Part shown: one piece after another, positions 52,645 through 63,621 of the stretch | Layout: the number at the start of each line of letters is the position of its first letter | How positions within the stretch are numbered: position 1 is the first letter of the stretch | Source of the DNA: Streptomyces sp. NRRL S-244 | Lineage (GTDB): Bacteria > Actinomycetota > Actinomycetes > Streptomycetales > Streptomycetaceae | NCBI RefSeq assembly: GCF_000717915.1 | Contig: NZ_JOCX01000014.1 | Span: forward strand, 62,001-126,000 | Direction of reading: 5' to 3' | Length of the DNA: 64,000 nt | The notes under the pieces: model-generated | What the model was told of the DNA's origin: nothing | Seen by the model: the letters and a program-made list of their open reading frames with translations, nothing else | Databases searched by the model: none | Program-made: the position numbers and the translations under genes

Positions 52645-53946
52645 ATGAGCGCGAGCAGCACCGCAGCAGCACCGCAGCCGAAGTGGTGGAGCGGCTTGTA
52701 CCCGGGGCTGCAGAAGATGGGGCGAAGCCTCCAGCTGCCGATCGCGGTGCTGCCCGCGGCGGGCCTCCTCAACGGGCTCGGGCAGCCCGGCGTCTTCGGC
52801 GAGGAGGGCCTGAACTGGACGATCGTGTCGAAGGTGATGGTGGCCGCGGGCGGCGCGCTGCTGAACGCGGACATCGGCCTGCCGCTGCTGTTCTGCATCG
52901 GCGTCGCGATCGGCATGGCGAAGAAGGCGGACGGTTCGACCGCCCTCGCGGCGGTGGCGGGCTTCCTGGTGTACCGGGGCGTGCTGCACGCCTTCCCCAA
53001 CGACTGCCCGATCGGCACGAAGGCCGTCGGCGGCGGCTGCATCGGGCCGAACAACACCTTCGTGGAGTTCACGTACCAGAACCCGGGGGTGTTCGGGGGC
53101 ATCATCATGGGCCTGCTGGCGGCCTGGTTCTGGCAGCGGTTCCACCGGGTGAAGCTGGTCGACTGGCTGGGCTTCTTCAACGGCCGCCGGCTGGTCCCGA
53201 TCATCATGTCGTTCGTCGCGATCGCGTTCGCGGCGCTCTGCCTGTGGATCTGGCCGCCGGTCGGCAGCGCGCTGGAGTCCTTCTCCGACTGGCTGGTGGG
53301 GCTGGGCTCCTGGGGCGGCGGCATCTTCGGCGTCGCCAACCGCGCGCTGCTGGTGATCGGCCTGCACCAGTTCCTGAACGTGCCGGTGTGGTTCCAGTTC
53401 GGCAGCTACACCAAGCCGGACGGGACGACGGTGCACGGCGACATCAACATGTTCCTGGCGGGCGACCCCAACGCGGGGCTGTTCTTGACCGGCTTCTTCC
53501 CGATCATGATGTTCGCGCTTCCGGCGGCGGCGCTGGCGATCACGCACTGCGCGAAGCCGCAGCGGCGCAAGGAGGTCGGCGGCCTGATGCTGTCGGTCGC
53601 CCTGACGTCCTTCGTCACGGGCATCACGGAGCCGCTGGAGTACTCGTTCCTCTTCGTGGCGCCGGCGCTGTACGTGATCCACGCGGTGCTGACGGGTGTG
53701 TCGATGGCGGTGACGTGGGCGCTGGGGGTGCACGACGGCTTCAGCTTCTCGGCGGGGCTGATCGACTACGTCATCAACTGGAGCCTGGCGACCAAGCCGT
53801 GGCTGATCATCCCGATCGGGCTGGGCTTCGCGGTCGTCTACTACGCCGTCTTCCGCTTCGCGATCACGAAGTTCGACATCCCGACGCCGGGCCGGGAGTC
53901 GGACGAGGAGATCGCCGCCATGGAGGCGGAGAACACGAAGGCGTAA
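52645..53946 (+). CDS. nagE1: PTS GlcNAc-specific EIIC component NagE1
   Basis: A 433-residue EIIC permease with about ten membrane helices and conserved GGGIFGVANRALLVIGLHQFLN and GITEPLEYSFLFVAPALYVIHA. It lacks the EIIB domain, supplied by nagF. ATG 52645 has AGGAGG 6 nt upstream. It resembles nagE2 in the C-terminal half (identical ADGSTALAAV-type and PTPGRESDEE motifs). A terminator follows it. Confidence 0.93.
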   Translation: MSASSTAAAPQPKWWSGLYPGLQKMGRSLQLPIAVLPAAGLLNGLGQPGVFGEEGLNWTIVSKVMVAAGGALLNADIGLPLLFCIGVAIGMAKKADGSTALAAVAGFLVYRGVLHAFPNDCPIGTKAVGGGCIGPNNTFVEFTYQNPGVFGGIIMGLLAAWFWQRFHRVKLVDWLGFFNGRRLVPIIMSFVAIAFAALCLWIWPPVGSALESFSDWLVGLGSWGGGIFGVANRALLVIGLHQFLNVPVWFQFGSYTKPDGTTVHGDINMFLAGDPNAGLFLTGFFPIMMFALPAAALAITHCAKPQRRKEVGGLMLSVALTSFVTGITEPLEYSFLFVAPALYVIHAVLTGVSMAVTWALGVHDGFSFSAGLIDYVINWSLATKPWLIIPIGLGFAVVYYAVFRFAITKFDIPTPGRESDEEIAAMEAENTKA

Positions 53947-53964
53947 CGAACCCCGCGCCGCGCG

Positions 53965-53994
53965 AGGCCCTCGGATCCACGGATCCGGGGGCCT
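53965..53994 (+). terminator. Terminator between nagE1 and nagE2
   Basis: AGGCCCTCGGATCC (53965-53978) pairs with GGATCCGGGGGCCT (53981-53994), one G-U pair, very short loop. It separates the two paralogues. Confidence 0.75.
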
Positions 53995-54034
53995 TCCGCT
54001 TGTCCCGGGCCGCGGGTCGCCTCCGCGGACCGAG

Positions 54035-54050
54035 TGTGGTGTAGACCACA
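54035..54050. promoter_or_regulatory. dre-like site a upstream of nagE2
   Basis: TGTGGTGTAGACCACA, with TGGT and ACCA half-sites around TGTAGA; 168 bp upstream of nagE2. Confidence 0.75.
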
Positions 54051-54090
54051 GGAAATCGAAGGTTCCTTATCTATCCCCGACCATGCTACA

Positions 54091-54106
54091 ACTGGTCTAC
54101 ACCATC
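54091..54106. promoter_or_regulatory. dre-like site b upstream of nagE2
   Basis: ACTGGTCTACACCATC, matching the dre consensus at the first half-site and central bases; 112 bp upstream of nagE2 start. Confidence 0.8.
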
Positions 54107-54107
54107 A

Positions 54108-54123
54108 ATTGGTGTAGACCACG
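54108..54123. promoter_or_regulatory. dre-like site c upstream of nagE2
   Basis: ATTGGTGTAGACCACG, 1 bp after site b. Together b and c contain a nested perfect inverted repeat CTACACCA-N5-TGGTGTAG (54097-54117). Confidence 0.75.
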
Positions 54124-54217
54124 CAAGCCCGGTCCGGAGCTCGCGTACCCCCATTTTGAGACGCCGCCATCCCCCGTTGCACGCGCTGGGCGGCGCCTTG
54201 CCTTCTGGAGGAACCTC

Positions 54218-55474
<1,257 letters not shown>

Positions 55475-55491
55475 GCGCGGCCGCGTACGGC

Positions 55492-55529
55492 GAAGCCCCC
55501 GCTCTCCCTTCCGGGAGGGCGGGGGCTTC
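55492..55529. terminator. Bidirectional terminator between nagE2 and the MBL-fold gene
   Basis: A 17-bp stem (55492-55508 with 55513-55529) with one G-U pair and a TTCC loop. Among the strongest hairpins in the window. Confidence 0.88.
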
Positions 55530-55559
55530 CTCGTGCGTACGGCCGGCCGAGGGCCGTGC

Positions 55560-56312
55560 TCAGACCTCGTAGACGGCGCCCGCGTACGCCAGGTCCACCG
55601 GGCCGTCGTAGACCGCGCGGGCGTCGGCCAGGTTCTGGCGGGCGTCCGTCCACGGCGGGACGTGCGTCAGGACGAGCCGGCCGACCTTGCCGCCGCGCGC
55701 GAACTCCCCGGCCTCGCGGCCGTTGAGGTGGAGGTCCGGGACGTCCTCCTTGCCGTGCGTGAAGGAGGCCTCGCACAGGAACAGGTCCGTGCCCTCGGCC
55801 AGCATCCCCAGCTCGGGGCAGGCGCCCGTGTCGCCGGAGTACGTCAGGGAGCGGCCGCCGTGTTCGACGCGGATGCCGTACGCCTCCACGGGATGGCTGA
55901 CCCGCTCGGTGCGGACGGTGAACGGGCCGATCTCGAAGCTGCCGGACTTCAGGGTCCGGAAGTCGAAGACCTCGCTCATGGAGCGCTCGTCGGGGACGTC
56001 GTCGTACGCGGTCGTCAGGCGCTTCTCGGTGCCGTCGGGACCGTAGACGGGGATCGTGCCGCACCGGCCGCCCTCGTGGCGGTAGAAGCGGGCGACGAAG
56101 TACGCGCACATGTCGATGCAGTGGTCCGCGTGCAGATGGCTCAGGAAGATCGCGTCGAGGTCGTAGAGACCGACGTGGCGCTGCAGCTCGCCCAGGGCGC
56201 CGTTGCCCATGTCGAGGAGCAGCCGGAAGCCGTCGGCCTCGACGAGGTAGCTCGAGCAGGCCGATTCCGCGGACGGGAACGACCCCGAGCAGCCGACGAC
56301 GGTGAGCTTCAT
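55560..56312 (-). CDS. MBL-fold metallo-hydrolase (RNase Z-like)
   Basis: A 250-residue metallo-beta-lactamase-fold protein with HLHADHC (HxHxDH) near 59-65 and YSGDTGACPEL near 158-168 for the bridging Asp. The overall layout resembles RNase Z/ElaC and cyclic-nucleotide phosphodiesterase-like members; no flexible arm typical of tRNase Z is seen. ATG 56312 has GGAGG 10 nt upstream. Convergent with nagE2. Confidence 0.85.
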   Translation of the reverse strand: MKLTVVGCSGSFPSAESACSSYLVEADGFRLLLDMGNGALGELQRHVGLYDLDAIFLSHLHADHCIDMCAYFVARFYRHEGGRCGTIPVYGPDGTEKRLTTAYDDVPDERSMSEVFDFRTLKSGSFEIGPFTVRTERVSHPVEAYGIRVEHGGRSLTYSGDTGACPELGMLAEGTDLFLCEASFTHGKEDVPDLHLNGREAGEFARGGKVGRLVLTHVPPWTDARQNLADARAVYDGPVDLAYAGAVYEV

Positions 56313-56551
56313 GGAGCGAGAACCTCCGGGGACGGTCCGTGGACGGAATGCGGGCCGTGCGTGGGTCGAGCGTAAGGCGCGAAACGTCAGGTCGCTCCTC
56401 CGCGGCAGGCCGTTGTGGGGGGAATCACCTGTGCTGTCACCCGGGGGAGCGACGGTGGGCACGGGCGTGCCGGTGCCGGGCCCGGCGCGCTTCCGGCGCG
56501 CTTGCGGCGCACTGCCGTGCCGGGGTGCTGGGGCGCGGCTACCTTCGGAAT

Positions 56552-56971
56552 ATGGACACGTCCTGGTGGCCCGCGGCGGTCGCGGTGGTGGCCGTGGTGC
56601 TGGTGGTACTGGTCGCGGGGCGGCGGCCGGGGCGCGCCCGGCGGGCCCCGCCGCCGCACGGGCCGGGCGCGGCGCCGCAGCCGCGGGCCGGTGAGCTGTG
56701 GTGTCTCGCGGACGGGCGGCTGTGCCTGGTGCTGGCGGTGGCGTCCGTACGGGCGCACCGGGCTCGGGTCGCGTGGATCACCGGGAAGTACGACGACCGG
56801 CGGGCCGGGGTGATCCCGCTGCCGCCGGGGACCGTGGGGTCGCAGGGCCGGGCGGGCTTCCTGGAGGCGGACCGGCCGGCGGAGGTGTGGGTGTGGGAGT
56901 TCCGGAACCGGCTGGGAGTCCTGGATCCCGCGGTGTGGGACGAGGTCAAGGGACTCGGAGGCGGTGCGTGA
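56552..56971 (+). CDS. Membrane-anchored hypothetical protein
   Basis: A 139-residue protein with one N-terminal membrane helix (~6-22), a Pro/Arg linker, and a beta-rich C-terminal domain (LWCLADGRLCLVLAVASVRAHRARVAWITGKYD-type). No family recognised. A TACCTT -10 ends 6 nt before the ATG, so the mRNA may be leaderless. Its stop overlaps the next gene (GTGA). Confidence 0.65.
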   Translation: MDTSWWPAAVAVVAVVLVVLVAGRRPGRARRAPPPHGPGAAPQPRAGELWCLADGRLCLVLAVASVRAHRARVAWITGKYDDRRAGVIPLPPGTVGSQGRAGFLEADRPAEVWVWEFRNRLGVLDPAVWDEVKGLGGGA

Positions 56972-57318
56972 TCCGGTTGCGGCGTGTGTACGACCCCCCG
57001 GAGCCGGGGGCCGACGGCGTGAGGGTCCTCGTGGACCGGCTGTGGCCGCGGGGTCTGGCCAAGGCGGCGGCCGCGGTGGACCGGTGGCCGAAGGCGGTGA
57101 CCCCGTCCGGCGAGCTGCGCAAGTGGTTCCACGGGGGCGGGGGCTCGGCGCAGGAGTTCCGGGCCCGCTACGAGGCGGAGCTGGCGGAGCCGGAGGCGGC
57201 GGCGGAACTGGCCCGCCTGCGCACGCTGGCCGAGGCGGGCCCGGTCACCCTCCTGACCGCGGTCAAGGACCCCGCGTCGAGCCACGCCGCCGTTCTGGCG
57301 GAGCTGCTGTCCGGCTGA
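56968..57318 (+). CDS. DUF488 family protein
   Basis: A 116-residue DUF488 protein with RVLVDRLWPRGLAKAAAAVD (~19-38), WFHGGGGSAQEFRARYEAEL and LLTAVKDPASSHAAVL. GTG 56968 has GGAGG 7 nt upstream and overlaps the previous stop. Some DUF488 proteins are found with redox or heme-related genes; no role can be given. The stop codon lies in a tandem octamer repeat. Confidence 0.9.
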   Translation: MIRLRRVYDPPEPGADGVRVLVDRLWPRGLAKAAAAVDRWPKAVTPSGELRKWFHGGGGSAQEFRARYEAELAEPEAAAELARLRTLAEAGPVTLLTAVKDPASSHAAVLAELLSG

Positions 57319-57351
57319 CCGGCTGACCGGCTGTCCGGCTGAACGGCTCCG
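57312..57351. repeat. Five tandem 8-bp repeats at the DUF488 stop
   Basis: CGGCTGAC repeated from 57312 (two perfect copies, then CGGCTGTC, CGGCTGAA and CGGCTCCG). The first copy contains the stop codon TGA of the DUF488 gene, and the repeats carry further TGA triplets in frame-shifted positions. Confidence 0.85.
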
Positions 57352-57359
57352 CCGGGCGG

Positions 57360-57388
57360 GGCCCCGCGCCTCGGACGCCGGCGGGGCC
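57360..57388. terminator. Hairpin between DUF488 and cysM
   Basis: GGCCCCG (57360-57366) pairs with CGGGGCC (57382-57388) between the convergent genes. Moderate stem; a plausible terminator for cysM. Confidence 0.5.
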
Positions 57389-57396
57389 GGTGCGGC

Positions 57397-58634
<1,238 letters not shown>

Positions 58635-58715
58635 GGCAGGCTCCAGTGGTGAAGTAAGGCGGGAGGGGCATAAGGGCGCGCGGCGCAAGGGCCCCCGCGC
58701 GAGGGGCTGTGGTGC

Positions 58716-58823
58716 TCAGGCGGCAGGACAGATGCTGCTGGCGAGACGGCACAGGTCGACGTGCAGCCGCGCCACGAGCAGCAGCCTGCCGGGCGTCTCG
58801 ATGCTCACGTCGTGGGGAACCAT
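58716..58823 (-). CDS. Leader peptide, probable cysteine attenuator of cysO-cysM
   Basis: A 35-codon open frame, MVPHDVSIETPGRLLLVARL followed by HVDLCRLASSICPAA, on the coding strand, with two Cys codons near its end. This RLHVDLCR-type pattern is the short 'putative leader peptide' known in Streptomyces near sulfur genes, and Cys-codon leader attenuation is known in mycobacteria. A TAACAT -10 (58835-58830) ends 6 nt before the ATG, so the message is probably leaderless. Downstream GC-rich inverted sequences could form the attenuator. Confidence 0.82.
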   Translation of the reverse strand: MVPHDVSIETPGRLLLVARLHVDLCRLASSICPAA

Positions 58824-58900
58824 GCGGTCATGTTAACGATTCCCGGTCCCCCGTTTGGAGTGTGATCCCGCATCGTGGACGCAAACCGCTCACATCGTGG

Positions 58901-59323
58901 TCAGTAGCCCTCCACGACCTGCACTTCTTCCTCCGTGATGACGCCTTCGACGATCCGGTACGAGCGGAACTGGAACTCGCCGAGGCCGTCGGTGTCCGCC
59001 GTGGAGACCAGGACGTAGTGCGCGCCGGGCTCGTTCGCGTACGTGACGTCCGTACGGGAGGGGTAGGCCTCGGTCGCGGTGTGCGAGTGGTAGACGATCA
59101 CGGGCTCCTCGTCCCGGTCGTCGAGCTCGCGGTAGAGCTTCAGCAGATCCTTCGAGTCGAACTCGTAGAACGTGGGCGAGCGGGCCGCGTTGAGCATCGG
59201 GACGAACCGCTCGGGGCGGTCGGTGCCGGCCGGTCCGGCCACGACGCCGCAGGCCTCGTCGGGGTGGTCCTTGCGGGCGTGCTCGACGATCCGGTCGTAC
59301 AGCGCCTGGGTGAGGGTCAGCAT
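58901..59323 (-). CDS. mec: Mec/JAMM-family CysO-cysteine peptidase
   Basis: A 140-residue zinc JAMM peptidase that releases cysteine from the CysO-cysteine adduct. Glu23 in DEACGVV and the JAMM motif HSHTATEAYPSRTD (His79, His81, Ser89, Asp92) are intact. ATG 59323. In M. tuberculosis mec, cysO and cysM are adjacent; here mec lies 78 bp upstream of the leader peptide on the same strand. Confidence 0.93.
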   Translation of the reverse strand: MLTLTQALYDRIVEHARKDHPDEACGVVAGPAGTDRPERFVPMLNAARSPTFYEFDSKDLLKLYRELDDRDEEPVIVYHSHTATEAYPSRTDVTYANEPGAHYVLVSTADTDGLGEFQFRSYRIVEGVITEEEVQVVEGY

Positions 59324-59343
59324 GGTCGACAGGATAAGCAGAC

Positions 59344-59380
59344 GGGCCCTCCCGTACCGAGGTGTGGTACGGGAGGGCCC
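59344..59380 (-). terminator. Terminator between the permease and mec
   Basis: Perfect 15-bp stem GGGCCCTCCCGTACC / GGTACGGGAGGGCCC (59344-59358 and 59366-59380) with a 7-nt loop. It ends the permease transcript, 20 bp beyond its stop. Confidence 0.88.
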
Positions 59381-59399
59381 GGATGCTGGACAGAGTCGG

Positions 59400-60860
59400 T
59401 CAGGCGACGGGCTCCGAGGCCCTGTCGGCCTTGTTGAACGCGGCTCCGGCCGGGTTGCGCTTCTTGAGCACCAGGTAGGAGACGCCCAGGATCAGGCCCC
59501 ACAGCGGCGCGCAGTACAGCGAGACGCGGGAGTCCTTGTCGATGCCCATCATCACGATGACCATGCCGATGAACAGCAGGGCGAACCAGCTGGTCCACGG
59601 GGCGCCGGGGGCGCGGAAGGCGGACTGCGGCAGCTCGCCGCGGTCGGCCTTGGCGCGGTAGCGGATCTGGCAGACCAGGATCATGATCCAGGCCCACATG
59701 CCGGAGATGGTGGCGAAGGAGACGACGTAGTCGAAGGCCTTGCCCGGGGCGACGTAGTTGATCCAGACGCCGACCAGCATCAGCGCGGCGGAGAAGGTGG
59801 TGCCCACGAGCGGGGTGCCGCTCTTGGTGAGCTTGGTGAAGAACTTCGGGCCCTGGCCGTTGAGCGCGAGGTCGCGCAGCATGCGGCCGGTGGAGTACAT
59901 GCCCGAGTTGCAGGAGGAGAGCGCGGCGGTCAGCACGACGAAGTTGACGATCGCGGCGCCGACGCCGAGGCCCATCTTCTCGAAGGCCAGCACGAACGGG
60001 CTCTCGCCCGCCTTGAAGTTGGACCACGGGATGACCGACATGATCATGATGAGCGCGCCGACGTAGAAGACGGCGATGCGCCACGGCACGGTGTTGATGG
60101 CCTTGGGCAGGGTCTTCTCGGGGTCCTTGGACTCGCCGGCGGTGACGCCGACCAGCTCGACCGCCAGGAAGGCGAACATGACGATCTGGAGCGTCATCAG
60201 CGTCTCGCCGATGCCGTTGGGGAAGAAGCCGCGGTCGCTCCAGAGGTTGGAGACGGAGGCGGTGGCGGCGGCGTCGGAGAAGCCGACGGTGAGGATGCCG
60301 GCGCAGATCAGGATCATGCCGACGATGGCGGTGACCTTGACCATGGAGAACCAGAACTCCAGCTCACCGAAGAGCTTCACGGAGATCAGGTTGGCGGCGT
60401 AGAGGATGACCGTGAAGATCAGCGCGTAGGCCCACTGCGGGAAGCTGTCGTGGGTCCAGTACGACATGTACTTGGCCGCGGCCGTCACCTCGGTGATGCC
60501 GGTGACCACCCAGAAGAGCCAGTACGTCCAGCCGGTGGCGTACCCCCAGAAGGGGCCGAGGAACTCCCGGGCGTAGTCCGAGAAGGAGCCCGAGACCGGG
60601 CGGTACATCAGCAGCTCGCCGAGGGCGCGCATGATGAAGAAGATGACCAGGCCCGCGATGGCGTAGGCCAGGATCAGGCTGGGTCCGGCCTTCGAGATCG
60701 CCTTGCCGGCGCCCAGGAAGAGGCCGGTGCCGATGGCTCCGCCGATCGCGATCATCTGGATCTGGCGGGCTCCGAGTGCGCGGTGGTAACCCTCGCCACC
60801 CTCGGCCGCGGCGCCCTCGCCGGGCGTCTTGTCGTGCTGCTCGACCTGCACAGAGGTCAT
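59400..60860 (-). CDS. Amino-acid permease (AAT/APC superfamily)
   Basis: A 486-residue transporter with about twelve membrane helices. The conserved N-terminal motif is MIAIGGAIGTGLFLGAGKAI (TM1), and GELLMYRPVSGSFSDYAREF and EFWFSMVKVTAIVGMI match the AAT family (GabP/CycA/ProY-like). The substrate is unknown. ATG 60860 follows a purine-rich stretch (GGAGAAAGG) at about 12 nt. A ~200-nt leader with strong potential structure precedes it. Confidence 0.92.
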   Translation of the reverse strand: MTSVQVEQHDKTPGEGAAAEGGEGYHRALGARQIQMIAIGGAIGTGLFLGAGKAISKAGPSLILAYAIAGLVIFFIMRALGELLMYRPVSGSFSDYAREFLGPFWGYATGWTYWLFWVVTGITEVTAAAKYMSYWTHDSFPQWAYALIFTVILYAANLISVKLFGELEFWFSMVKVTAIVGMILICAGILTVGFSDAAATASVSNLWSDRGFFPNGIGETLMTLQIVMFAFLAVELVGVTAGESKDPEKTLPKAINTVPWRIAVFYVGALIMIMSVIPWSNFKAGESPFVLAFEKMGLGVGAAIVNFVVLTAALSSCNSGMYSTGRMLRDLALNGQGPKFFTKLTKSGTPLVGTTFSAALMLVGVWINYVAPGKAFDYVVSFATISGMWAWIMILVCQIRYRAKADRGELPQSAFRAPGAPWTSWFALLFIGMVIVMMGIDKDSRVSLYCAPLWGLILGVSYLVLKKRNPAGAAFNKADRASEPVA

Positions 60861-61071
60861 GTCTTGGTGCGCCTTTCTCCACGCCGACCCGCGCCTTCGA
60901 AGGCAGCGGATCGGGTCCTCGATCCCCCCGGATACGGATGGAGTTGCACCCGGCGGTCAGCCGGTTCAAGCGGGCCGGGGGACATGGGTGGCGCCCCGTC
61001 GGCGGTCGTGAAGATTTATCACGGGCTTACGGGTGTCGGAGGCGCGGAAAAGTGACCTGGAGCACAATAAA
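60861..61071 (-). ncRNA. Structured leader of the amino-acid permease, class unknown
   Basis: The 5' region on the minus strand can form several stems: GGATCG-AGGACC-CGATCC, GACCCG...CGGGTC enclosing GCCTTCGAAGGC, and GCCGGG-type pairs further 5'. The AT-rich GATAAATC at 61013-61021 could be the -10. Such a long, GC-balanced leader before a transporter suggests a riboswitch or attenuator. I could not match a known class. Confidence 0.4.
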
Positions 61072-61091
61072 TTCAGGACATAGGTCCTGAA
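61072..61091 (-). terminator. Terminator after clpS-DUF2017
   Basis: On the minus strand TTCAGGAC-CTAT-GTCCTGAA is a perfect 8-bp stem with a 4-nt loop followed by TTTATTGT. It lies 110 bp beyond the DUF2017 stop. Confidence 0.7.
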
Positions 61092-61096
61092 GCGCG

Positions 61097-61123
61097 TCAG
61101 ACCACCGCATCGCGGTGATCTGA
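61097..61123. repeat. Near-perfect inverted repeat downstream of DUF2017
   Basis: TCAGACCACCGC and GCGGTGATCTGA (one mismatch) around ATC. It may act with the adjacent terminator or be an operator. Confidence 0.5.
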
Positions 61124-61200
61124 TCGTTATCCGGATTTGAGCGTCCGCTGAGCGAACGGCGCCCGCTCCGGCGGCTGCCCCGTTGGTTCACTGCGGGGGC

Positions 61201-61821
61201 TCAGAGCGTTTCGATGAGCGTCTCCTGGAGGCCACCGAGCCACAGGTACGCCATCACCATCGGCTTGCGCGGATCGTCGTCCGGCAGCCGGAAGAGCATC
61301 GCGCTCTCGTCGTCCTCGGTGATGTCGAGCCGGGCCGCGATGGTCAGGCGCAGGTCGTTGAGCGCGCCCAGCCAGCGCAGCGGGAGCTCTCCGGTGAGCT
61401 CCAGCACCGCGGCCGCCCCCTCGCCGCCGGGCGTGAGCCCGTCCAGGCTCCGTACGACGGCCAGCGCGTCCTCGCGCTTGCGGGCGCGCAGGTCGTTCTC
61501 GGTGAACCGGCGGAACTCCGCCGACCGGGTGGCCAGCTCGGCCGGGTCGACGCCCTGGTCCTCGGGGCCGGGGCCGCCGTAGGCGTCGGGGAAGAGCCGG
61601 ATCAGCGCGGGGTCGGAGGGCCGCTCGGTGGGCCCCTGGTTGCCCTCGGCGAACAGCACGGCCAGCGGGTCGGCGTCCTCTTCGGGCTCGGGCGCGCCCG
61701 GTCCGATGAGCTCCAGCAGCTGCACGGCCAGCGAGCGCAGGATGGAGATCTCGATCTCGTCCAGCGCGATGGCGGCGCCGCCGCCCTTCAGGGCTTCGAA
61801 CATCCCGGTGGAGCGCCCCAT
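61201..61821 (-). CDS. DUF2017 family protein
   Basis: A 206-residue protein found beside clpS in actinobacteria. IALDEIEISILRSLAVQLLELI near 19-40 and RWLGALNDLRLTIAARLDITEDDE near 150-173 are recognisable. ATG 61821 overlaps the clpS stop (ATGA). Function is unknown; its link to ClpS is from gene order. Confidence 0.88.
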   Translation of the reverse strand: MGRSTGMFEALKGGGAAIALDEIEISILRSLAVQLLELIGPGAPEPEEDADPLAVLFAEGNQGPTERPSDPALIRLFPDAYGGPGPEDQGVDPAELATRSAEFRRFTENDLRARKREDALAVVRSLDGLTPGGEGAAAVLELTGELPLRWLGALNDLRLTIAARLDITEDDESAMLFRLPDDDPRKPMVMAYLWLGGLQETLIETL

Positions 61822-62135
61822 CAGAAGCGGTCCTGGGAGAGGGTCGCCCACAGGCCGTAGCCGTGCATGGCCTGCACGTCGCGCTCCATTTCCTCGCGGC
61901 TGCCGCTGGACACGACCGCCCTCCCCTTGTGGTGGACGTCGAGCATCAGCTTGTGCGCCTTGTCCTTCGAATAGCCGAAGTACGCCTGGAACACGTACGT
62001 CACGTAGCTCATGAGGTTGACCGGGTCGTTGTGCACCAGGGTCACCCAGGGGACGTCGGGTTCAGGGACAGCGAAGGTCTCTTCGGCCGACTCGGTGCGT
62101 TCGATCTCAATGGGAGCAACACTCACTTGTCCCAT
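61821..62135 (-). CDS. clpS: ATP-dependent Clp protease adaptor ClpS
   Basis: A 104-residue adaptor that delivers N-degron proteins to ClpAP/ClpCP. The conserved core reads [22 protein letters not shown] (~29-50) and [22 protein letters not shown] 62135 or GTG 62126 is the start; neither has a strong Shine-Dalgarno. Divergent from pncB with an 81-bp gap. Confidence 0.95.
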   Translation of the reverse strand: MGQVSVAPIEIERTESAEETFAVPEPDVPWVTLVHNDPVNLMSYVTYVFQAYFGYSKDKAHKLMLDVHHKGRAVVSSGSREEMERDVQAMHGYGLWATLSQDRF

Positions 62136-62216
62136 GCTGCCACTGCGACCGGCCGGTCGCACAAACGGGTCCCGAGATCTCGTCACTTTGACGAAATGTG
62201 CGCTAGCATCCGAGGC

Positions 62217-63545
62217 ATGAACCCTGCGGACCTGGGCCTGCCGGTGGACGTGCCGTCGACAGCGCTCTTCACGGATCATTACGAGCTCACGATGCTGCAG
62301 GCCGCCCTGGCGAACGGCACCGCCGACCGCCGGTCGGTCTTCGAGGTCTTCACCCGGCGGCTGCCCGAGGGGCGCCGCTACGGGGTGGTGGCGGGCACCG
62401 GCCGCGTCCTGGACGCGGTGGAGAACTTCCGCTTCGACGCGGCCGTGCTGGAGTTCCTGCGCGAGCGTGCCGTCGTCGACATGCGGACGCTGGACTGGCT
62501 GGCCTCGTACCGCTTCTCGGGCGACATCTGGGGCTACCCGGAGGGCGAGGTCTACTTCCCCGGCTCGCCGATCCTGCGCGTCGAGGGCAGCTTCGCCGAG
62601 TGCGTGCTGCTGGAGACCGTGATCCTGTCGATCCTGAACCACGACTCGGCGATCGCGGCCGCCGCCTCCCGGATGGCCTCGGCGGCCGGCGGGCGGCCGC
62701 TGATCGAGATGGGCGCGCGGCGCACGCACGAGCTGGCCGCGGTGGCCGCCTCGCGGGCCGCGTACGTCGGCGGCTTCACCTCCACCTCGGACCTGGCGGC
62801 CGGCTTCCGGTACGGGATCCCGACGGTCGGGACCTCGGCGCACGCCTTCACCCTGGTGCACGACACCGAACGGGACGCCTTCCAGGCCCAGGTGGCCTCG
62901 CTGGGCAGCGGGACCACGCTGCTGGTGGACACGTACGACGTGGCGGAAGCCGTACGGACGGCCGTCGAGGTCGCCGGTACGGGGCTGGGCGCGGTCCGGA
63001 TCGACTCCGGCGACCTGCTGCTCGTCGCGCACCGGGTGCGCCAGCAGCTCGACGAGCTGGGGGCGACGGGGACGCGGATCGTGGTGACCTCGGACCTGGA
63101 CGAGTACGCGATCGCCTCGCTGGCGGCGGCTCCGGTGGACGCGTACGGGGTCGGCACCCAGCTGGTGACGGGCAGCGGGCACCCCACGTGCTCGATGGTC
63201 TACAAGCTGGTGGCGCGGGCCACGTCGGCGGACCCGAAGGCGCCGCTGGTGCCGGTGGCGAAGAAGTCCACGGGCGGGAAGACCTCGATCGGCGGCCGCA
63301 AGTGGGCGGCGCGGCGGACGGACGCGGAGGGGGTCGCGGAGGCGGAGGTGGTCGGGACCGGCGCGGTCCCGGCGGCGCTCGCGGACGCCCAGCTCCTGGT
63401 CCAGCTGGTGAAGGCGGGCGAGGTGGTCGCCCGCGAGCCCCTGGAGGCGGCCCGCGCCCGCCACCGCGAGGCCTGCGCCGGCCTCCCCCTCTCGGCGACG
63501 CAGCTCTCGCGCGGCGAGCCGGTCATCCCGACGGAGTACGCCTAG
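62217..63545 (+). CDS. pncB: Nicotinate phosphoribosyltransferase
   Basis: Converts nicotinate and PRPP to nicotinate mononucleotide in NAD salvage. The 442-residue protein begins [16 protein letters not shown], has the catalytic-region [25 protein letters not shown] and the VRIDSGDL phosphate-binding segment. A TAGCAT -10 (62204-62209) ends 7 nt before the ATG and no spaced Shine-Dalgarno exists, so the mRNA may be leaderless. It precedes pncA. Confidence 0.96.
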   Translation: MNPADLGLPVDVPSTALFTDHYELTMLQAALANGTADRRSVFEVFTRRLPEGRRYGVVAGTGRVLDAVENFRFDAAVLEFLRERAVVDMRTLDWLASYRFSGDIWGYPEGEVYFPGSPILRVEGSFAECVLLETVILSILNHDSAIAAAASRMASAAGGRPLIEMGARRTHELAAVAASRAAYVGGFTSTSDLAAGFRYGIPTVGTSAHAFTLVHDTERDAFQAQVASLGSGTTLLVDTYDVAEAVRTAVEVAGTGLGAVRIDSGDLLLVAHRVRQQLDELGATGTRIVVTSDLDEYAIASLAAAPVDAYGVGTQLVTGSGHPTCSMVYKLVARATSADPKAPLVPVAKKSTGGKTSIGGRKWAARRTDAEGVAEAEVVGTGAVPAALADAQLLVQLVKAGEVVAREPLEAARARHREACAGLPLSATQLSRGEPVIPTEYA

Positions 63546-63621
63546 AGCCCGGTTTCGGGAAGGGGCGGGGTGGGGGATGAGCCCGCGCAGCGGCAAACAC
63601 GACTACCGAAGGACACGCGAC

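Noticed and set aside
59172..61055. Long plus-strand open frame opposite the permease
   Set aside because: Low-complexity Gly/Asp/Val-rich translation is typical of a shadow frame; the permease on the minus strand is clear.
60861..61071. ydaO/c-di-AMP or SAM riboswitch
   Set aside because: The leader lacks the conserved ydaO and SAM motifs I know; I keep it as unclassified.
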